Positions 52,012 to 61,445 of a DNA stretch of 64,000 nucleotides are shown here, in pieces. The position numbers were made by a program, and so were the translations under genes. The notes below the pieces were generated by a model, which was not told where the DNA came from, made no database searches, and worked only from the letters and a program-made list of their open reading frames with translations. The first letter of the stretch is position 1. Every line of letters begins with the position of its first letter. This stretch comes from DAISJD01 sp036821645 (GTDB lineage: Bacteria; Pseudomonadota; Alphaproteobacteria; ATCC43930; CGMCC-115725), in NCBI GenBank assembly GCA_036821645.1, contig DAISJD010000004.1, positions 11,403-75,402 on the forward strand, read 5' to 3'.

Positions 52012-53607
52012 TTACCCCGCACGCACGCTGACCAGGAAATCCTTCACCTCACCCTTGAGCCGCTGGGCCTCGCGGCTCAGTTTTTCGGCCGATGTGACGA
52101 AATGTTTGGTCGTTTCCTGGGTGTTTTCGGCAATCCGCACGACATCGGCAATCTTGGTGGACACCGCCCCCATGCCATGGGCCGCCTCGGTGATATTGCG
52201 GCTGATCTGGCCGGTGGTCGCGGCTTGTTCTTCGGCAGCCCCCGAGATGGCGGCATTGATCTCGTTGAGCCGGTCGATCGTCACGGCGATATCGTTCATG
52301 GCGCCGGTCGCACTGTTGATCGCCATCTGCATGGATTGAATTTCGCCGCTGATATCGCCGGTGGCCTTGGCGGTTTGGGTGGCGAGGTTTTTGACCTCGC
52401 TTGCGACCACGGCAAAGCCCTTGCCCGCCTCACCGGCGCGGGCCGCCTCGATCGTGGCATTTAAGGCCAGGAGATTGGTCTGGGCCGCGATCGCATGGAT
52501 CAATTTGACCACGTCGCCGATCCGGGCGGAGGCCTCGGTCAGGGTATCGACCAATTGCGAGGTTTGGGCCGCTTCGCCTGAGGCTTGTTCCGAGGCGCGG
52601 GCGGCATCTTCGACCTTATAGGCGATATCGCGGATCGAGCCGTTCAATTGTTCGCCGGCATGGGCGACGAGGGTGACGTTGCTGCTGGCTTGTTCTGCCG
52701 CGCGCAGCACGAGGCCGGTCTCGTTGCGGGTATGGGCCGCACTGTCGAGCACAGTCTTGGCCGATTGCATGAGATCGCCCGAGGCCGAGGCCACGGTTTC
52801 CGCGATGGACCCGATCGCCGCTTCGAACCGATCGGCCAACTGGTGCAGGGCGGCGCGGCGTTCTTCTTGGGCGCGGATTTCCGCGTCGGTCCGGGCCTTG
52901 ATTTCGGCCTTTTCCGCTTCGGCCCGGGCGGCGGCCTCGGCCTTGACCTCGCGTTCGCTGCGTTGGCGATCGTTTTCCATCAAGAATACGACAAAAGAGA
53001 CGAGGAGAACCGAGGAGGTAAAGACCACGACATAATCGAACGGTACGAAATACGGGTCCGGGTGTGGCAACCAAGGGGATTTCGGTACCGTATCCGTCAC
53101 CGTCATGACGAAGATCCCGACCAAGGCCCCTGTGCAGATCAAAAACCAACAGAAAAAAGCGACCGTCCCGATCATCAGCAAGGCAAAGGCGGGCAGGGGG
53201 GCCAACAGTGCGCCTTGCGGGGTCACGGTGCCGCCGAGACCGATCATGTAGAGTGTGCCGATGATCAACAACTGCGTGAGCAGGAGATGGACGACGAGAT
53301 TGGGGCTGCTGCTGTTTTTCAGCGTCGGGATCATGAGGATGATCCCGACGCTGCCAAGCGCGATGAGGATGGGGCCGGTGCTGTTCTGATCGACGACTAA
53401 ATGGACGCAAAGAAAAGCAATAAAGCAAATAAAAAGAAAAGCTATCATAAGGACAGATTGTCTGTATTTGCGTAATAATCCATGGTTATTAATCGCAGAA
53501 TCTGGAATTGCAAGTTCTTCAAGTAATCGAATTGGGTAAATTGCATTATGAGTAGAAGAGATGTTTTCCACGGGAAATCTCCGATAACAAGTCAACCTTC
53601 GAATCAT
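52012..53607 (-). CDS. Methyl-accepting chemotaxis protein with multi-span membrane sensor
   Basis: Chemoreceptor-type signalling protein. The 531-residue product has about six hydrophobic segments between residues ~50 and ~215, with no sizeable periplasmic domain, then a charged Ala/Glu/Lys/Arg-rich coiled coil (~218-260), then the signalling domain with the hairpin tip QTNLLALNATIEAARAGEAG followed by KGFAVVASEVKNLA. It would sense something in or near the membrane or intracellular state. The 5' part and the 148-bp region before it are strongly AT-rich. Start codon choice is tentative. Confidence 0.93.
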   Translation of the reverse strand: MIRRLTCYRRFPVENISSTHNAIYPIRLLEELAIPDSAINNHGLLRKYRQSVLMIAFLFICFIAFLCVHLVVDQNSTGPILIALGSVGIILMIPTLKNSSSPNLVVHLLLTQLLIIGTLYMIGLGGTVTPQGALLAPLPAFALLMIGTVAFFCWFLICTGALVGIFVMTVTDTVPKSPWLPHPDPYFVPFDYVVVFTSSVLLVSFVVFLMENDRQRSEREVKAEAAARAEAEKAEIKARTDAEIRAQEERRAALHQLADRFEAAIGSIAETVASASGDLMQSAKTVLDSAAHTRNETGLVLRAAEQASSNVTLVAHAGEQLNGSIRDIAYKVEDAARASEQASGEAAQTSQLVDTLTEASARIGDVVKLIHAIAAQTNLLALNATIEAARAGEAGKGFAVVASEVKNLATQTAKATGDISGEIQSMQMAINSATGAMNDIAVTIDRLNEINAAISGAAEEQAATTGQISRNITEAAHGMGAVSTKIADVVRIAENTQETTKHFVTSAEKLSREAQRLKGEVKDFLVSVRAG

Positions 53608-53755
53608 TATTTTAAGGCAATTATCAGAAAAGTTCTATGATTTTAAGAATTTTAATCAAAATACAATATAAATAACTATTTATTTTTTTAAATAAATATA
53701 ATAATATTTCCCAAAAAAATTAATTTTCCATTAAAAAAATAAATAATTTTTTCAT
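53608..53755. other. AT-rich gap between lipB and the MCP gene
   Basis: Very AT-rich 148 bases with no ORF; presumably holds the MCP promoter on the minus strand. Composition resembles the AT-rich patches of the TOMM region. Confidence 0.4.
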
Positions 53756-54382
53756 TTATTCCCCAAAGACGTGTTGAAAACTTTGTCGCAACGCAATATC
53801 CACTTCGGGTATCGAGACGAGAATTCCTTGTGCCGCAAGTGAGGTAACCCCATGCTCGCGAATGCCGCAGGGCACGATCCCGCCAAAGCGGGCGAGATCC
53901 GGGTCGACATTGAGGGCGATGCCATGAAAGGCGACCCAATGGCGGACTCGCACGCCGATGGCGGCGATTTTATATTCACGGCCATCTTTTTCGACGACCC
54001 AAATACCGACCCGTCCCGGCCGCCGTTCGCCGCGCACCGCAAACAGATCAAGGGTGCGGATCAGCCACTCTTCAAGTGCGTGGATGTAGGCGCGAATATC
54101 CCCGCCGCGCCGTTTCAGGTCGAGCATGGCATAGGCGATGCGCTGTCCCGGCCCGTGATACGTCAATTGTCCCCCCCGTCCCGTCTCATAAACCGGCAAT
54201 CCGTCGGCATCCAAGAGGTCTTGTGGCTTGGCACTGGTCCCGGCCGTATAAAGGGGTGGGTGTTCCAACAACCAGACTCGTTCCGGTGCGCCCATCTGAC
54301 GGATCGCCGCCACATGGCGTTCCATAGCGACGAGAGCGTCTGGGTAATCGATCAAATGATCGCTGATTTGCCACTCAACCAT
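53756..54382 (-). CDS. lipB: Octanoyl-[ACP]:protein octanoyltransferase (lipoate biosynthesis)
   Basis: Transfers octanoate from ACP to lipoyl domains of 2-oxoacid dehydrogenases and glycine cleavage H protein, the first step of lipoate assembly. The 208-residue protein has RGGQLTYHGPGQ at 69-80 (H76), the catalytic K138 in KIAAIGVRV and the acyl-thioester Cys C172 in GIVPCGIREHGVTSL. Complete and typical. Confidence 0.97.
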   Translation of the reverse strand: MVEWQISDHLIDYPDALVAMERHVAAIRQMGAPERVWLLEHPPLYTAGTSAKPQDLLDADGLPVYETGRGGQLTYHGPGQRIAYAMLDLKRRGGDIRAYIHALEEWLIRTLDLFAVRGERRPGRVGIWVVEKDGREYKIAAIGVRVRHWVAFHGIALNVDPDLARFGGIVPCGIREHGVTSLAAQGILVSIPEVDIALRQSFQHVFGE

Positions 54383-54590
54383 TTTATAACCATATGAAAT
54401 TTAATGATAAAACAAGAAAACGCCCGACATTGTGTCGTTGTTCGTCTGTCTGTGTCGGAAAAAAATACCATAAGCCGCAGATTAAAGCTTGCATCTTTGG
54501 AACGGATACGATATCTCCCCACGACCTCGCGGGGTTTGGTAAAAAGAGCCTCGCTTTCGAATCGAATTCACTTCGGTTCTATACGATCGT

Positions 54591-54677
54591 GCGGTCGTGG
54601 CGGAATTGGTAGACGCGCAGCGTTGAGGTCGCTGTGGGGGAAACTCCGTGGAAGTTCGAGTCTTCTCGACCGCACCA
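54591..54677 (+). tRNA. tRNA-Leu (anticodon GAG)
   Basis: An 87-nt type II tRNA: 7-bp acceptor stem GCGGTCG/CGACCGC, anticodon arm CAGCG-TTGAGGT-CGCTG giving anticodon GAG (reads CUC and CUU), a long variable arm (TGGGGGAAACTCCGT region), T arm with GTTCGAGTC, and an encoded CCA end. The discriminator base is A, as needed for leucyl-tRNA synthetase. Confidence 0.97.
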
Positions 54678-54905
54678 TTCTCTTAAAATATGACGCTGTT
54701 GAGGTCAGTTACGGCTCATCGGGCCTGCGTGCCCCGTCCGTTTGGCGTGCCTGTGGCCGCAATCCCTGCCTTTCCGCGTTTGCCTGCCTGTTTTGTTGGA
54801 ACAGCCCTTGTTATGCGCGCCGGGATCGCGTTTTCTGATGGTCTGTGTCGGCTTTGATTCATCTTTTGGATCGGGTGCCGCAGCAAAATCGGGAGAAGAC
54901 GCGAG

Positions 54906-57236
54906 ATGGCCGAAGATTTCAGCGAAAGTGCCCTGGATTATCATCGTTTTCCAACACCGGGCAAAATTGCGGTGGTGGCGACGAAGCCGCTCGGCACGCA
55001 ACGGGATCTGGCCTTGGCCTATTCGCCTGGCGTTGCCGCCGCCTGCGAGGCGATCGTGCGCGATCCGGCCGAAGTTGATTCTCTGACGGCACGAGGCAAT
55101 CTCGTCGCGGTGATCACCAACGGCACGGCGGTGTTGGGATTGGGGGCCATCGGCCCCTTGGCGGCAAAGCCCGTCATGGAAGGCAAGGGGGTGCTTTTCA
55201 AGAAATTCGCCGGGATCGATGTGTTCGATATCGAGCTTGACGTGAATGATCCCGATAAGTTCGTCGAGGTGGTCGCCGCACTCGAACCGACGTTCGGCGG
55301 GATCAATCTCGAAGACATAAAGGCACCCGAATGTTTTGAGATCGAGGCGAAACTACGCCGCCGGATGAAGATCCCCGTTCTCCATGACGATCAACACGGC
55401 ACGGCGATCATCGTGGCCGCCGCTGTGCGCAATGCCTTGCGCCTGACCGGACGGACCCTGGCCGATGTCAAGCTTGTGGCCTCGGGGGCGGGGGCGGCTG
55501 CTCTTGCCTGTCTCGATCTTCTGGTCGATATGGGCCTTGCGGTTGAGAATACATGGGTGACGGATCGGCATGGTGTGGTCTATCGGGGGCGGATCGAAGA
55601 AATGGATCCGCGCAAGGATCGGTATGCCAAGGATACCAATGCGCGGGTTTTGGCCGATGTGATCGATGGGGCGGATATATTCTTAGGTCTGTCGGCCCCC
55701 AATGTCCTGAAGCCGGAACTTTTGTCGCGCATGGCCGATCGGCCGATCATCATGGCCTTGGCCAACCCGACGCCGGAAATTTTACCGGAAGTGGCCCGCA
55801 CGCACCGCCCGGATGCGATTATTGCTACCGGACGGTCGGATTATCCGAATCAGGTCAATAACGTCTTGTGCTTCCCCTACCTGTTTCGAGGTGCCCTCGA
55901 TTGCGGGGCGACCGAAATCAACGAAGCGATGAAGATCGCCTGCGTCGAGGCCCTGTCGGATCTCGCTATGGCCGAGCCGTCCGATGTGGTGGCGGCGGCT
56001 TATGCCGATCAGAGCCTGATGTTCGGACCCGAGTATCTCATTCCGAAACCGTTCGATCCGCGTCTGATCACGACCTTGGCCCCGGCCGTGGCGAAGGCGG
56101 CGGCCGATAGCGGCGTTGCACGGCGGCCGATTGGCGATTACGAGGCTTATCGCCAGCGGCTCAGCCAATTCGTTTTCAGATCCGGTCTCTTGATGAAGCC
56201 GGTCTTCGACAAATGCCGCCGCGACCCCCGACGGGTCGTCTATGCCGAGGGCGAGGATGAACGGGTCTTGCGCGCCGTTCAGATGGTGGTGGATGACGGT
56301 CTCGCATCGCCCATTCTGATCGGTCGGCAAGAGGTCGTTCAGCGCCGGATCGAACGGCTGGGCTTGCATATCCGGCTTGGGCAGGATTTCGAATTGTGCG
56401 ATCCGCAGGATGACCCGCGGTACAACAGCTATTGGCGGCTTTACCACCGCTTGATGGAACGGCGCGGCGTCTCGCCGGATTTTGCGCGATCTCTCGTACG
56501 CACCCGCCACACGGTGATCGGTTCCTTGATGGTCTATCGCGGGGAAGCCGATGCGCTCGTGTGTGGGGCGGTCGGCGAATTTCACCGGCACTTGCGTCAC
56601 GTGGTGGATATTTTGGGGCTGCAACCCGGAATCACCACACCCTTCACGCTGTCGACCCTGATGCTGCCGACCGGGACGTATTTTATGGCCGATCCTTATG
56701 TCACGGGCGAACCGGACGCGGCCCAGATCGCGGAAATGGCGATCAGTTCGGCTGAGACGGTGCGCAATTTCGGGGTCGAACCGAAAATAGCCCTGTTGTC
56801 CCACTCCAATTTCGGCAGTTCCGACAATCCGTCGGCCAAAAAAATGCGCGATGCGTTGGCGATCATCACGGCGCGGGCCCCCGATCTCGAGGTCGAGGGC
56901 GAAATGCAGGCGGATGTCGCCTTTTCCCCGGAATTGCGCGATCGGATCTTTCCGAATTCCCGGCTCAAGGGGGCGGCCAATCTGTTGATCATGCCGAATC
57001 TGGATGCGGCCAATATCGCCTTCAATATGGTGAAGGCCCTGGGCGACGGTCTTGCCATCGGTCCCGCCCTGATGGGCATCAGCAAGCCCGCCCATATCGT
57101 CACCCCGTCGATCACGGTGCGCGGTTTATTAAATATGAGCGCTATTGCCGCCTTCGATGCCCAGGTCAGCGATCCGAATTGGTGTCCGACCCCTGATTTT
57201 CTCGATCTCGACGGCAAACCGTTATTGGCGGAATAG
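54906..57236 (+). CDS. maeB: NADP-type malic enzyme with C-terminal phosphotransacetylase-like domain
   Basis: Oxidatively decarboxylates malate to pyruvate. The 776-residue product has the malic enzyme N-terminal domain (LALAYSPGVAAACEAI; VLHDDQHGTAIIVAAAVRNA), an NAD(P)-binding Rossmann segment (KLVASGAGAAALACLDLLVD) and, from about residue 435, a phosphate acetyltransferase-like domain (VVYAEGEDERVLRAVQ, ... ALGDGLAIGPALMGISKPAH). In alphaproteobacteria the latter lacks transacetylase activity and serves in oligomerisation or acetyl-CoA control. ATG 54906 follows GGGAGAAGACGCGAG. A strong terminator follows. Confidence 0.96.
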   Translation: MAEDFSESALDYHRFPTPGKIAVVATKPLGTQRDLALAYSPGVAAACEAIVRDPAEVDSLTARGNLVAVITNGTAVLGLGAIGPLAAKPVMEGKGVLFKKFAGIDVFDIELDVNDPDKFVEVVAALEPTFGGINLEDIKAPECFEIEAKLRRRMKIPVLHDDQHGTAIIVAAAVRNALRLTGRTLADVKLVASGAGAAALACLDLLVDMGLAVENTWVTDRHGVVYRGRIEEMDPRKDRYAKDTNARVLADVIDGADIFLGLSAPNVLKPELLSRMADRPIIMALANPTPEILPEVARTHRPDAIIATGRSDYPNQVNNVLCFPYLFRGALDCGATEINEAMKIACVEALSDLAMAEPSDVVAAAYADQSLMFGPEYLIPKPFDPRLITTLAPAVAKAAADSGVARRPIGDYEAYRQRLSQFVFRSGLLMKPVFDKCRRDPRRVVYAEGEDERVLRAVQMVVDDGLASPILIGRQEVVQRRIERLGLHIRLGQDFELCDPQDDPRYNSYWRLYHRLMERRGVSPDFARSLVRTRHTVIGSLMVYRGEADALVCGAVGEFHRHLRHVVDILGLQPGITTPFTLSTLMLPTGTYFMADPYVTGEPDAAQIAEMAISSAETVRNFGVEPKIALLSHSNFGSSDNPSAKKMRDALAIITARAPDLEVEGEMQADVAFSPELRDRIFPNSRLKGAANLLIMPNLDAANIAFNMVKALGDGLAIGPALMGISKPAHIVTPSITVRGLLNMSAIAAFDAQVSDPNWCPTPDFLDLDGKPLLAE

Positions 57237-57281
57237 AGAGGGGGATGGGGTGGGCGTGCCTGCCTCTCGGTTATCAGATGA

Positions 57282-57323
57282 GAGCGTATATCCCCGAAGA
57301 CGGGATATACGTCTCGGTTTTTT
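57282..57323 (+). terminator. Intrinsic terminator after maeB
   Basis: CGTATATCCC (57285-57294) pairs perfectly with GGGATATACG (57302-57311); GAG (57282-57284) and CTC (57313-57315) extend it past one bulged T. TTTTTT follows at 57318-57323. Confidence 0.9.
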
Positions 57324-58230
57324 GCGGCAATTTTCAAGCGTAATATTGTGTGTCATTCGGTGCTGCCGGTCTGTTCTCCCAGATGGTGTGGTATCTGGTA
57401 CAAAAAGCCGTTGATCGCAGCTGAACTGCCCTTCTGAACCATCTGTACTGCCTAAAAAATATACAATACTAATATTTAAGCGGAATAAAAGAGCTGTTAT
57501 TCTACGCCCATAAAAAAGCACGCTGCATTAATATTATAGTAATTTTCTTATCATCAGAATCATATACTAAACGAACCGCATTCGATACTGACTGGTTGAG
57601 CGTCATGCGGGACGTGTTATTAAATCGAGCCGACACCTTCTGCGAGGCATGCTCATGAACGGGAATTGGTTTATTGGTGCGGCCAAACTGCCCAACGCAA
57701 GGGGTGCCTTTGAGCAATGACAGACGGCGTCACGTCCAGCCTAGAGACCATCGTGTCCGATGCACTCAACCGCTTCCATAATGCCGTCGACGCTGCTGGC
57801 CTACCGGTTTCGCGTGATGCTATCGAGCTCAAGTTCCACCGGGCACCGCACGAGCGGCCCAAGGTTTAATGATCAGCACTATAACCCTGACAGCGCGGGG
57901 AGCACGAGTGAAGCGTGGCCTTGTAGCCGAAAACAGTCTTTGAAAAAAGATCCGGGAGGATTATCGGACCGCGATTACTTTTATTGATGAAAATACTGAT
58001 TAAAACTAAGAGTTTGCGTGATTTTGAACGAAGTGAGGCAATTATGGCGAAATTAAGGGGCGTGTCGAACGATACCGTTTACGGCTTCATCCAAGAAACG
58101 ACCACGTCTTTGTGACGAGGAAGTGTCGTTCAGATCTTGGCAAACAATCAAATTGGGACTAGGTTCATCATGAAAGTCGGTTGCATTTGAAGTCAGAGAG
58201 CCGGGGATAGGCTCGATCAGGAGGCGGTTT
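57324..58230. other. Gene-poor kilobase with remnants
   Basis: About 900 bases of lower GC with no intact gene. A decayed ORF (57717-57987) is described separately. Several short unrelated ORFs occur on both strands but none has recognisable family features. Such regions often mark old mobile-element or gene loss sites. Confidence 0.5.
57717..57987 (+). pseudogene. Remnant of a GIY-YIG nuclease-like gene
   Basis: An ATG with AGGGG upstream opens a 50-codon frame (MTDGVTSSLETIVSDALNRF, then HNAVDAAGLPVSRDAIELKF, then HRAPHERPKV) that stops at 57867. The neighbouring frame continues with RFNDQHYNPDSAGST and ends near 57987. These two pieces resemble the start and the later part of one family of small hypothetical/GIY-YIG-type proteins, with the middle deleted and the frame lost. 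The family assignment is from memory and weak; the decayed state (two frames, short) is better supported. Confidence 0.35.
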
Positions 58231-58533
58231 ATGCGTGCATTTACCCTTATGTCGACATTCGGGCTTGGCTTGATGCTGATCGGCTGCGCCGGTGCGCCCG
58301 AGACCCCGCAAACGTCGGAAGTTTCGCCGACGGAGAAGGCGGCCCTGCGGGCGAAGGATCATCCGCGCCTGCCCCCGACCGGCAGTCATATTTACCAGGG
58401 CCCGGATGCCAAGATCACCGGGGATAGTTCGATTACGGTCGACCGGGAAGAATTGGACCGGGTGATGACGACCCCCGACCTTGCGCGTGCCTTGCGGCGC
58501 AGCAGTGCGGGACCGTCGCTTGGTTCACCGTAA
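58231..58533 (+). CDS. Small lipoprotein of unknown function
   Basis: A 100-residue protein with a lipoprotein signal (lipobox L16-I17-G18-C19), then a polar, Pro-rich mature part with DREELDRVMTTPDLARALRR. AGGAGG 12 bases before the ATG supports expression. No family recognised. Position 2 after the Cys is Ala, so outer-membrane sorting is expected. Confidence 0.8.
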   Translation: MRAFTLMSTFGLGLMLIGCAGAPETPQTSEVSPTEKAALRAKDHPRLPPTGSHIYQGPDAKITGDSSITVDREELDRVMTTPDLARALRRSSAGPSLGSP

Positions 58534-58580
58534 TATTCCATGTCAATGGGGTATTTTTTGACCCCGAGATGTAAAGAGAC

Positions 58581-58609
58581 TTGGGTAAAACTCAGGATCA
58601 GCGTTAGAT
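58581..58609 (+). promoter_or_regulatory. Candidate promoter of the thiolase gene
   Basis: TTGGGT (58581-58586), 17-base spacer, TTAGAT (58604-58609), directly before the hairpin and gene start. Weak match. Confidence 0.25.
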
Positions 58610-58622
58610 AGTTTCCAAGCTT

Positions 58623-58655
58623 CCGGCCGTTCTTTTTCGAGGATAGAACGGCCGG
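58623..58655 (+). other. Perfect 11-bp hairpin just upstream of the thiolase gene
   Basis: CCGGCCGTTCT (58623-58633) pairs with AGAACGGCCGG (58645-58655), loop TTTTCGAGGAT. It ends 20 bases before the ATG and 8 before the GAGGAG site. It may be a leftover terminator of the lipoprotein gene or a 5'-UTR control element. Confidence 0.5.
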
Positions 58656-58675
58656 TGCATTCGCGAGGAGATATC

Positions 58676-59863
58676 ATGACGGCTGATCCTGTTGTTATTG
58701 TCGGCATGGCCCGCACGGCGCTGGGCGGGTTTCAGGGCGACTTGAAAGATGTTGCTGCCCCACGGCTCGGCAGTATCGCGATCGAGGCGGCGGTTGCCCG
58801 TGCTGGACTTACCCCCGATGCGATCGATGAAGTGATCATGGGGTGCGTTTTGCCGGCCGGTTTGGGTCAGGCCCCCGCGCGTCAGGCTGCACTGGGGGCC
58901 GGGTTGCCGCAAGGGACCGGCTGTACCACAATTAACAAAGTTTGCGGGTCGGGGATGAAGGCCGCCATGATGGCCCATGATCTTTTGATCGCGGGCAGTG
59001 CGCGGGTGATGGTGGCGGGCGGCATGGAAAGCATGTCGAATGCGCCCTATCTGTTGGACAAGGCCCGTGCGGGATATCGCCTGGGCCATGGCCGCACTTA
59101 CGATCATATGTTTTTGGACGGGTTGGAAGATGCCTATGACAAGGGGCGTCTCATGGGCACCTTTGCCGAGGAATGCGCCGATCATTACGCGTTTTCGCGG
59201 GCCGATCAGGACGCGTTTGCCGTAACCTCGTTGGAACGTGCGGTGGCTGCGATCAAATCCGGTGCCTTCGAGAAGGAAATCACGCCCGTCGTGGTCAAAG
59301 GTCGGGGTGTCGAGACCGTGGTGACGGTCGACGAACAACCGCTGAAGGCGCGAGTCGATAAGATTCCCAGCCTAAAACCGGCTTTTCGCGAGGGCGGCAC
59401 GGTGACGGCCGCCAATGCTTCGTCCATTTCCGATGGGGCGGCGGCTTTAGTGATGATGCGCCGATCCGAGGCGGACCGGTGCTGCCTTACCCCGCTCGCC
59501 ATCGTGCGCGGCCATGCCAACCACGCTCAGGCCCCGGCCTGGTTTACGACCGCCCCGGTGAAGGCGATTGCGGGTCTGTTGGACAAGCTCGGCTGGCAGG
59601 CGGGCGACGTCGATCTTTATGAAATCAACGAAGCCTTTGCGGTCGTGACCATGGCGGCCATGCGCGAACTAAGATTGCCCCACGAGCGGGTGAATGTGAA
59701 TGGCGGGGCCTGCGCACTCGGCCATCCGATCGGGGCCTCGGGAACCCGGTTGATCGTGACCTTGCTTGCGGCACTCGAAGCCCGTGGTGGCAAACGGGGC
59801 ATCGCCTCGCTCTGCATCGGCGGCGGCGAAGCGACGGCCTTCGCAATTGAGCGTCTTGGTTGA
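58676..59863 (+). CDS. Acetyl-CoA acetyltransferase (thiolase II)
   Basis: Condenses two acetyl-CoA or cleaves acetoacetyl-CoA. The 395-residue protein has the acylated Cys C90 in NKVCGSGMKA, the catalytic His in CALGHPIGASGTRL and the second Cys in SLCIGGGEA. This fits phaA/atoB-type enzymes, but no phaB or phaC is adjacent so the pathway is not fixed. ATG 58676 has GAGGAG upstream; an in-frame GTG at 58655 lies in the hairpin. Confidence 0.95.
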   Translation: MTADPVVIVGMARTALGGFQGDLKDVAAPRLGSIAIEAAVARAGLTPDAIDEVIMGCVLPAGLGQAPARQAALGAGLPQGTGCTTINKVCGSGMKAAMMAHDLLIAGSARVMVAGGMESMSNAPYLLDKARAGYRLGHGRTYDHMFLDGLEDAYDKGRLMGTFAEECADHYAFSRADQDAFAVTSLERAVAAIKSGAFEKEITPVVVKGRGVETVVTVDEQPLKARVDKIPSLKPAFREGGTVTAANASSISDGAAALVMMRRSEADRCCLTPLAIVRGHANHAQAPAWFTTAPVKAIAGLLDKLGWQAGDVDLYEINEAFAVVTMAAMRELRLPHERVNVNGGACALGHPIGASGTRLIVTLLAALEARGGKRGIASLCIGGGEATAFAIERLG

Positions 59864-59921
59864 TTGAAATGCCCGGCGACGGCGCGTGTTACGAGCCGTC
59901 GCCGGTCTAACGGAGTCTCTG

Positions 59922-60605
59922 ATGCCGACTTGTTTGATCATCGGGGCCAATCGCGGTCTCGGCCTTGAATTCGTTCAGCAATACTTGGCCGATGGATGGC
60001 GTGTGCACGCGACGTGCCGCAATCCTTTGGCGGCCGATTCGCTGAACGATCTGCGCGGTGCCTTGGATGTCCATGCCTTAGACGTGACCGACGAGGGTGG
60101 GCTTCTGGCGCTCTCTGCCAATCTGAAGGGTGTGCCGATCGATCTCTTGATCGTCAATGCTGGGGTGATCGGGGCCCGCGCCGTCGATCCCGAACGGGTC
60201 GATCGCGTCCTGTGGCTGGAAACGCTGGCCGTCAATACCGTCGCCCCTTTGGCGATTGCCGGGGCCTTCAAGCGTAATCTTGTGGCCGGAACCACCCCGA
60301 AGGCGGTGGCGGTTTCGAGTAGGCTTGGCTCGATCAGTGCCAATGAAACCGGGGGGCATTATTTTTATCGTGCCTCGAAGGCGGGGCTGAATGCGGTATG
60401 GCATTCTCTTGCAATCGATTGGCGCGCCGACGGGGTTGCCTGTTTCGTGTTGCATCCGGGGTGGGTGCGTACCGATATGGGAGGGCCGGACGGCGATATC
60501 GATCCAACAGAGTCGGTGGGCGGCATGCGTGCCGTCATCGATGGCTTGACCTTGGCCGAGACAGGGCGGTTTTATAATTACGATGGATCGCCGCTTCCTT
60601 GGTAG
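59922..60605 (+). CDS. Short-chain dehydrogenase/reductase
   Basis: NAD(P)-dependent oxidoreductase. The 227-residue protein has the dinucleotide loop GANRGLG at 8-14, NAG in LLIVNAGVIG, the Ser of AVSSRLGS and the YRASK catalytic pair. It resembles C-factor/CsgA-type SDRs. Substrate unknown. ATG 59922 follows GGAG. Confidence 0.92.
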   Translation: MPTCLIIGANRGLGLEFVQQYLADGWRVHATCRNPLAADSLNDLRGALDVHALDVTDEGGLLALSANLKGVPIDLLIVNAGVIGARAVDPERVDRVLWLETLAVNTVAPLAIAGAFKRNLVAGTTPKAVAVSSRLGSISANETGGHYFYRASKAGLNAVWHSLAIDWRADGVACFVLHPGWVRTDMGGPDGDIDPTESVGGMRAVIDGLTLAETGRFYNYDGSPLPW

Positions 60606-60659
60606 GAGAGGGATCGGTCATGGGCGATGGGCAATCGCCAAGACGGGAAAGGCTTGATG

Positions 60660-61262
60660 ATGGCGCAAAAATTTGAATTCTATTTCGATTTTTCATCGCC
60701 CTATGCATATCTCGCCAGCGAGCGGGTCGATGCCATTGCCGCCAAGCACGGCATGCAGGTGATCTGGCGTCCCTTCCTGTTGGGGGCCGTGTTTAAGCTG
60801 ACCAACACGGCCCCCCTCATCGGACAGCCGTTGAAAGGGGATTATTCGCTGCATGATTTGAAGCGGACGGCTAGGCGCTATGGTTTTCCCTTTGCCCTGC
60901 CGGAGCAGTTTCCCTTCGGTTCGGTCACGGCGTCCCGCGCCTTTTATCATATCGAACAAACTAATCCTGCCGGCGCCGTCAGGTTTGCAAAGGCGGTGTT
61001 TCGGGCGTCTTTTGCAGCCCGACGCGACATGTGCCCGGTCGAATCGGTCGTGGCTGTCGCGGTCGAGCAAGGGTTCGACGGCGACGACGTGATGGCGGGG
61101 ATCCAAAGTGCGGCGATCAAGGCCCATCTGAAACAGGAAGTCGATCGGGCGATCGCCCGTAACGTCTTCGGCGCCCCGTTCTTTTTCATCGATGACGAGC
61201 CATTTTGGGGGCATGACCGTTTGACCGATATCGATTGCTGGTTGGATCAGGGGGGATGGTGA
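60660..61262 (+). CDS. DsbA-family / 2-hydroxychromene-2-carboxylate isomerase-like protein
   Basis: Kappa-class GST/DsbA-like fold. The 200-residue sequence opens with FEFYFDFSSPYAYLASERV, where Ser replaces the thioredoxin CxxC, and contains GAPFFFIDDEPFWGHDRL typical of HCCA isomerases. It likely binds glutathione; the physiological substrate is unknown. ATG 60660 is 7 bases after GGGAAAGG; ATG 60657 is possible. Confidence 0.9.
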   Translation: MAQKFEFYFDFSSPYAYLASERVDAIAAKHGMQVIWRPFLLGAVFKLTNTAPLIGQPLKGDYSLHDLKRTARRYGFPFALPEQFPFGSVTASRAFYHIEQTNPAGAVRFAKAVFRASFAARRDMCPVESVVAVAVEQGFDGDDVMAGIQSAAIKAHLKQEVDRAIARNVFGAPFFFIDDEPFWGHDRLTDIDCWLDQGGW

Positions 61263-61445
61263 CGGCCCTCCATCCACTGCGATCCTGACGAGCGCGCAGG
61301 CTTGCCGTTCATGCCGGGGCACTCGTGCGATCGCGCCGTTGCTTGCCCCCGCATGATCCTGTATGGCTTGCGTTTCGTCTGCGGTACACCAAACCGTACC
61401 CGATTGTCCGACCGCGATCAGGGGGTTGCACTCCGCCCGCGTCGA

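Noticed and set aside
52585..53400. 271-residue plus-strand ORF
   Set aside because: Shadow of the minus-strand chemotaxis gene; Gly/Asp-rich with no motifs.
55782..57095. 437-residue minus-strand ORF
   Set aside because: Antisense shadow of maeB; no recognisable domains.
57502..57717. 71-residue minus-strand ORF
   Set aside because: No ribosome site or family resemblance found; lies in a decayed region and cannot be supported as a gene.
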